Below, in pieces: positions 34,909 through 38,886 of a stretch of DNA of 38,886 nt. The translations under genes were made by a program, and so were the position numbers. Every line of letters begins with the position of its first letter. The first letter of the stretch is position 1. The notes under the pieces were generated by a model. That model was not told the origin of the DNA. It did not search any database and saw only the letters and a program-made list of their open reading frames with translations. The stretch comes from Candidatus Woesearchaeota archaeon (GTDB taxonomy: Archaea > Nanobdellota > Nanobdellia > Woesearchaeales > GW2011-AR4): contig JACPJP010000021.1 of NCBI GenBank assembly GCA_016187495.1, positions 1-38,886 on the forward strand, given 5' to 3'.

Positions 34909-36564
34909 TTATTTCCTATCAATTAAATCAAAAAGCTCTGTCAAATTCAGCTCAAAAGCTGCAACAGGCACTTCAAGCGACCAGTTTGTTACGACATTTG
35001 GGTTTAACTCCCCAATATAAGCAACTTTTTTCCCATTCACAGCTACGCGAGCTACACGTCCTTCAATAAAGGAATTGTGCTCTGTTTCAGTTATCTCGTA
35101 TTTTAAATTAAGGCTTCTGAATAAATAATCAAGAATTTGCTTTATTTCGGTGTAATCTGTATTTTCGGACGCAATAGCTGCTGCAAGCCTGTCATTTTCT
35201 TCTATATTAGTTTCCGTATTATCATTTTTCTTGAAAATTGTCCCTATTGCAAAGATTCTTTGAGGATATTCATGGTGCTTGTTGCCGCTTAAGATTTCCA
35301 TTAATGAAGGCATTACCCACGATCTTAAAACGTTATAATCTGAGGATATGGAGTTTGCGAGCTCTATTAATGGTGCATCCGCATTCATTTTTTTGCATTG
35401 AATCTCCTTATTTGTAAGATGGTATGTGCTTGCCTCAATGAACCTCAGCCCGACCAACAACTCGGATATTTTTCTTTTGAAAACCTCAAATTTGTTTTCT
35501 TCCGCTATTGTTGCGACATGGGGTATTATTGAATGAAAATTTTCGTATCCATATGATATTGCAATGTCCTCCGCAAGGTCTGATTGGTGCAATATATCTG
35601 CCCTGTAAGATGGTATGAGCGCTTTTTTATTTTTGTAGCCGTAACCCATCTGCTCAAATAGTTTCTTAATCTCATTTTCTTTTAATTCCAGCCCTAGTAA
35701 TTTGTTTATATAGCTTATGTCTACTTTCATTTCTTCTGGCCTTAAATCAGGAGTAATATATTTTTTATTTCCATAATGCAGTTCCATTGAGTAAACAATT
35801 CCATTCATTTCGTACAATGCAGTTACAATAATATTGAGGCATTTCTGCAGAACATTAAAATCAAATCCAGAGCATTCTACAAAAATTTCCTTTGTTTTTT
35901 CATTTATTTTTCCAGTTTTGTGAGAATTAATTATAGGCGGAACCGATAAAACTTCGTCGTTAGAGTCCCGGAAAACCGGAAATTTTTTCTTTCCATGCAG
36001 CAAATGCCCATAAGCTTTTCCAGCTGGATGCTTTTCCAGGATTTCCGAGGCATTCATTTTTTTATGGGATTCCAGCGGCTGAAAGACTATGTCTTTTGGG
36101 TCTTGAGCAATAAACTTTATCGGAGTCTTGATTTTTTCAAATGGGTAAATCCCTATTGCTACCTTTTTTCTGTTTCTTCCATAGGTTATATGGAGTTTTT
36201 CCTGTATGTCTATAACCTCTTTTATTTTTTCGTCGTCAAAATGCAAATTTTTTACTATTGCGCAGGCTGTGTATGGCCTTACCTCTGCAACTGATTTGTC
36301 AACAATCATCTTTTCCTTTGAAGGCTCCACTTTACAATGTTTCAATCCAGTTTTTTCCCCGATAAATGAGGAGAAAGCTCTGGCAAAGCCCTGCACAGAG
36401 AGCATATCCGGCCTATTAGGGAATACTTCGACAATAATTTCCTTATCATTAACTTCTTCCAAATCAGTGCCAAGCATCGATATCCTGTCCTTTAATTTTT
36501 CCAATGGCAGTTTTTTGCCTACTAAAGAATCAAAGACTTTTCTATTGAGGGTTATTGTTGGCAT
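34909..36564 (-). CDS. pheT: Phenylalanyl-tRNA synthetase beta subunit
   Basis: MPTITLNRKVFDSLVGKKLPLEKLKDRISMLGTDLE...VEVFPNRPDMLSVQGFARAF. Confidence 0.96.
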   Translation of the reverse strand: MPTITLNRKVFDSLVGKKLPLEKLKDRISMLGTDLEEVNDKEIIVEVFPNRPDMLSVQGFARAFSSFIGEKTGLKHCKVEPSKEKMIVDKSVAEVRPYTACAIVKNLHFDDEKIKEVIDIQEKLHITYGRNRKKVAIGIYPFEKIKTPIKFIAQDPKDIVFQPLESHKKMNASEILEKHPAGKAYGHLLHGKKKFPVFRDSNDEVLSVPPIINSHKTGKINEKTKEIFVECSGFDFNVLQKCLNIIVTALYEMNGIVYSMELHYGNKKYITPDLRPEEMKVDISYINKLLGLELKENEIKKLFEQMGYGYKNKKALIPSYRADILHQSDLAEDIAISYGYENFHSIIPHVATIAEENKFEVFKRKISELLVGLRFIEASTYHLTNKEIQCKKMNADAPLIELANSISSDYNVLRSWVMPSLMEILSGNKHHEYPQRIFAIGTIFKKNDNTETNIEENDRLAAAIASENTDYTEIKQILDYLFRSLNLKYEITETEHNSFIEGRVARVAVNGKKVAYIGELNPNVVTNWSLEVPVAAFELNLTELFDLIDRK

Positions 36565-36566
36565 TT

Positions 36567-38096
36567 TTATTTCATCCAGACCTTTATTTCCCTTAATCGT
36601 TTTAGGTCGTTATTGTAAATATCCCTTATATCCATGATGTTGTAATAATCTATTATTGTACGTTCCATGCCCAAGCCCCAAGCTAAAACTGGGCATTCAA
36701 AGCCTAGCAAAGGCTTAACCATTTCTGGCCTGAAAATTCCACTGCCGCCTAGCTCTACCCATTGTTTTTTTATTGGGTGCCATACATCGACCTCTGCACT
36801 AGGTTCAGTGTAAGGAAAATGTCCAGGCCTTATCCTTACATCAGGAAATCCCATCTTAGCAAAGAATTCTTTTAGGTAGCCTTTTAAGTGCTTGAAGTTT
36901 GCATTAGGGTCAACAACAATTCCTTCCACCTGTATAAACTCAAACAATGATTTCCATGATAATGTCTCGTTTCTGAATACCTTTCCGACAGAGAAAAATT
37001 TTGCAGGAAGGTCAGATTTTTTCAGATTTGCTATGGTCTGCGCAGATAAAATCGTGTTGTGCGTTCTTAACAAATTTTCCTTTGCCATTTCCTCTGACCA
37101 TTTATACTGCCAGCCTTTGCTTCCTGTTGCAAAGCCGTTTTCATGCGCTGCTTTTACCTTCCTTATGAGCTCTTTTGGCAGTTTTCCGTATTTTGGGTCT
37201 TTAATATAAAAAGTGTCCTGCATATCTCGCGCGGGATGGTCCTGCGGAACAAATAAGGCATCTAGGTCCCAGAAAGAAGTCTGCACTAAATTCCCCTGCA
37301 TTTCCCTAAAGCCCATATCCAGCCATATCCTCTTTATGTATTGTATAGCTTGTGTGACAAAATGCAGTCTGCCGCCGTAAATATTAGGGACGTTTATTTT
37401 TACATCATAGCTCCTTAATTTCGTGCTTTTCCATAATCCTGACTTGATGATTTCTGGAGTTAAGCGGTCTATTACTCTCTCATCTTGTATTCCATATTCA
37501 ATTATTTTTTGTCCAATTTCGGTAGGAGAAGCGTCAATTATTTTAGAAATATTAGCCTTTATTATTTGGTTTCTTCTTCTTAGATTTTCAAACGCAAGTT
37601 TGTCCAAATCTTTCAGATCAGAACTATCCAAGGGGAAACTCTTTTTAATGAATGCTTCCTCAGGAAACCCCTTTTTCAGAAGTTCCTTGCCAAGATCAGT
37701 TATTCTGACAACTATGCCATTTTCCTTGGTTATGTCTATTGCGCCTTTTGATTTTAAAATGCCTAGGCTTATGCTCAATTCCTGCTTGCTTAAGCCGGAA
37801 TTTCTTTCTATATCATCCAATGCTGACTTTCCTTTTATCTGCTCAAGAAATTTTTTTTCCGGAAGCCCTTTTTTGAGATATTTTATTCCATTTTCATCAA
37901 GAACAATTTGCTCCTTAAGCTGCTTATTTATCCTTACAAGCTTCTTATTTTGAAGCCATTGTAGGGCCCTCATAACTTCTACTTTCTGCAACCCCGTTTT
38001 TGCGGCTATTTCCTCAAATTTGTTGGTTTCCTTCAATGTAGGAAGTACTTTTCTTTCGTAAGAGTGCAATGTCGCTATTATCTTGTCTATTTCCAT
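36567..38096 (-). CDS. pheS: Phenylalanyl-tRNA synthetase alpha subunit
   Basis: FWDLDALFVPQDHPARDMQDTFYI...FEFIQVEGIVVD...GMERTIIDYYNI. Confidence 0.97.
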   Translation of the reverse strand: MEIDKIIATLHSYERKVLPTLKETNKFEEIAAKTGLQKVEVMRALQWLQNKKLVRINKQLKEQIVLDENGIKYLKKGLPEKKFLEQIKGKSALDDIERNSGLSKQELSISLGILKSKGAIDITKENGIVVRITDLGKELLKKGFPEEAFIKKSFPLDSSDLKDLDKLAFENLRRRNQIIKANISKIIDASPTEIGQKIIEYGIQDERVIDRLTPEIIKSGLWKSTKLRSYDVKINVPNIYGGRLHFVTQAIQYIKRIWLDMGFREMQGNLVQTSFWDLDALFVPQDHPARDMQDTFYIKDPKYGKLPKELIRKVKAAHENGFATGSKGWQYKWSEEMAKENLLRTHNTILSAQTIANLKKSDLPAKFFSVGKVFRNETLSWKSLFEFIQVEGIVVDPNANFKHLKGYLKEFFAKMGFPDVRIRPGHFPYTEPSAEVDVWHPIKKQWVELGGSGIFRPEMVKPLLGFECPVLAWGLGMERTIIDYYNIMDIRDIYNNDLKRLREIKVWMK

Positions 38097-38190
38097 TTGA
38101 ATTCCGATATTGAAAGGTGCTTTTTAAGTTTTTGGTATCAAATCCAAAAAATGGCAAATTTTTATAAATAAGGTTATACTTTCAGTTGTT

Positions 38191-38775
38191 ATGAAAAGAG
38201 GTGCAGATATATTTATTGTTGCTGCGTTGATTTTTATATTGTTTTCTTGGCAGGTATTTGCAGCAGGCGGAGGTGGCGGCGGAGGTGGCAGTTCCGGTTT
38301 AGGATTTACCAGCTCAAGAGATTCCGTTTTTACTCTTGTAAATATGGATTATTCCGCAAAGTTTTCCCTGAAAAACAATACCAAATATGAGCTTAAAGTA
38401 AACGTTGATGATGGCAATGTTACTGTAAATTTCGGAAGCTATTACTTTGAACTGAAAGATGGAGATAATTTTGCCGATTTAAATGAAAATGGTCTTGCCG
38501 ACATAAATTTTAAACTTGAAAGTATTAAAGGCTCTAGAGCAGATATAAGGATTATTGATGCTGGAGAGCAAATTCAGATTAAAAAAGATGTAGAAAAAAA
38601 TGAGAAGCTGAAAATAGAGGAAAGGATAAAAGGAGAGAAGGAAAATAACGAAGAAGGATTAAAATGCGGAAATCTTAGTGCACTAAAAGAGAGGGTAAAA
38701 TGCAGGCTTGAGCAGGAAGAAGAACAAGAAGAGGAATTAAATCTGTCAGCCTGTCCCACAATTCACAACAAATAA
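38191..38775 (+). CDS. Secreted/surface protein with Gly8 linker and Cys motif; possibly truncated
   Basis: Signal peptide, AAGGGGGGGGSSG, DLNENGLADINF Ca-binding-like loop, CGNLSALKERVKCRLEQEEE; TATA-like TTTATAAATA at about 38161. Confidence 0.6.
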   Translation: MKRGADIFIVAALIFILFSWQVFAAGGGGGGGGSSGLGFTSSRDSVFTLVNMDYSAKFSLKNNTKYELKVNVDDGNVTVNFGSYYFELKDGDNFADLNENGLADINFKLESIKGSRADIRIIDAGEQIQIKKDVEKNEKLKIEERIKGEKENNEEGLKCGNLSALKERVKCRLEQEEEQEEELNLSACPTIHNK

Positions 38776-38830
38776 ATACTAGTTCTCGTCTATAAATTAC
38801 AAAATTATCGTCAGCAAAAGAGGTGATTTT

Positions 38831-38886
38831 ATGGCGTACATTACATCAAACAAAAGCCAAAACTGGCTTCTGCCCTTGTCAATAAA
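38831..38886 (+). CDS. 5' end of a gene running off the window; possible transposase N-terminus
   Basis: AGAGGTGAT SD then ATG: MAYITSNKSQNWLLPLSI...; resembles N-termini of some DDE transposases, from memory only. Confidence 0.35.
   Translation, partial: MAYITSNKSQNWLLPLSI

Noticed and set aside
38260-38300. Gly8 tract as a phase-variable simple repeat
   Set aside because: Codons are mixed (ggc/gga/ggt), so not a clean microsatellite prone to slippage
1-38886. CRISPR arrays, tRNA or rRNA genes
   Set aside because: No evenly spaced direct repeats, cloverleaf/T-loop signatures or rRNA-like sequence found by reading the gaps

Overview
AT-rich archaeal chromosome segment. Gene content and the fused primase suggest a DPANN-type lineage (inference). 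About 44 protein genes are supported. The left third holds a TraB-family protein, a PRC-barrel protein, a minus-strand operon (cca, sugar nucleotidyltransferase, DedA/VTT protein, polyprenol/diacylglycerol kinase-like protein), an orphan bacterial-type gyrA flanked by two cation:proton antiporters, and Hef helicase/nuclease. The middle holds a nitrilase-family hydrolase, HtpX, a K+ channel, a thioredoxin-fold protein, a TOPRIM protein and a single-chain PriS-PriL-like primase. The right half is a near-complete archaeal S10/spc ribosomal supercluster from uL3 to uL15, then SecY, a DUF106/EMC3-like insertase, eL34 and eL14, interrupted by an opposite-strand pilin-like gene. pheT/pheS and a surface-protein gene next to a probable IS boundary follow at the right edge. 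No tRNA, rRNA or CRISPR array was recognised. The most interesting non-routine signals are: (i) a 63-nt in-frame run of four mini-hairpins inside the eL32 gene; (ii) a 371-bp intergenic block bounded by perfect 13-bp inverted repeats, containing a sequence paralogous to the region upstream of hef; (iii) strong hairpins in nearly every sizeable intergenic gap, including leaders of uL2, uL5 and eL14; (iv) two small zinc-binding ORFs missed by the ORF track; (v) a fused primase; (vi) an EMC3-like insertase with an apparent inserted extracytosolic domain. I cannot confirm a wholly new system from sequence alone.
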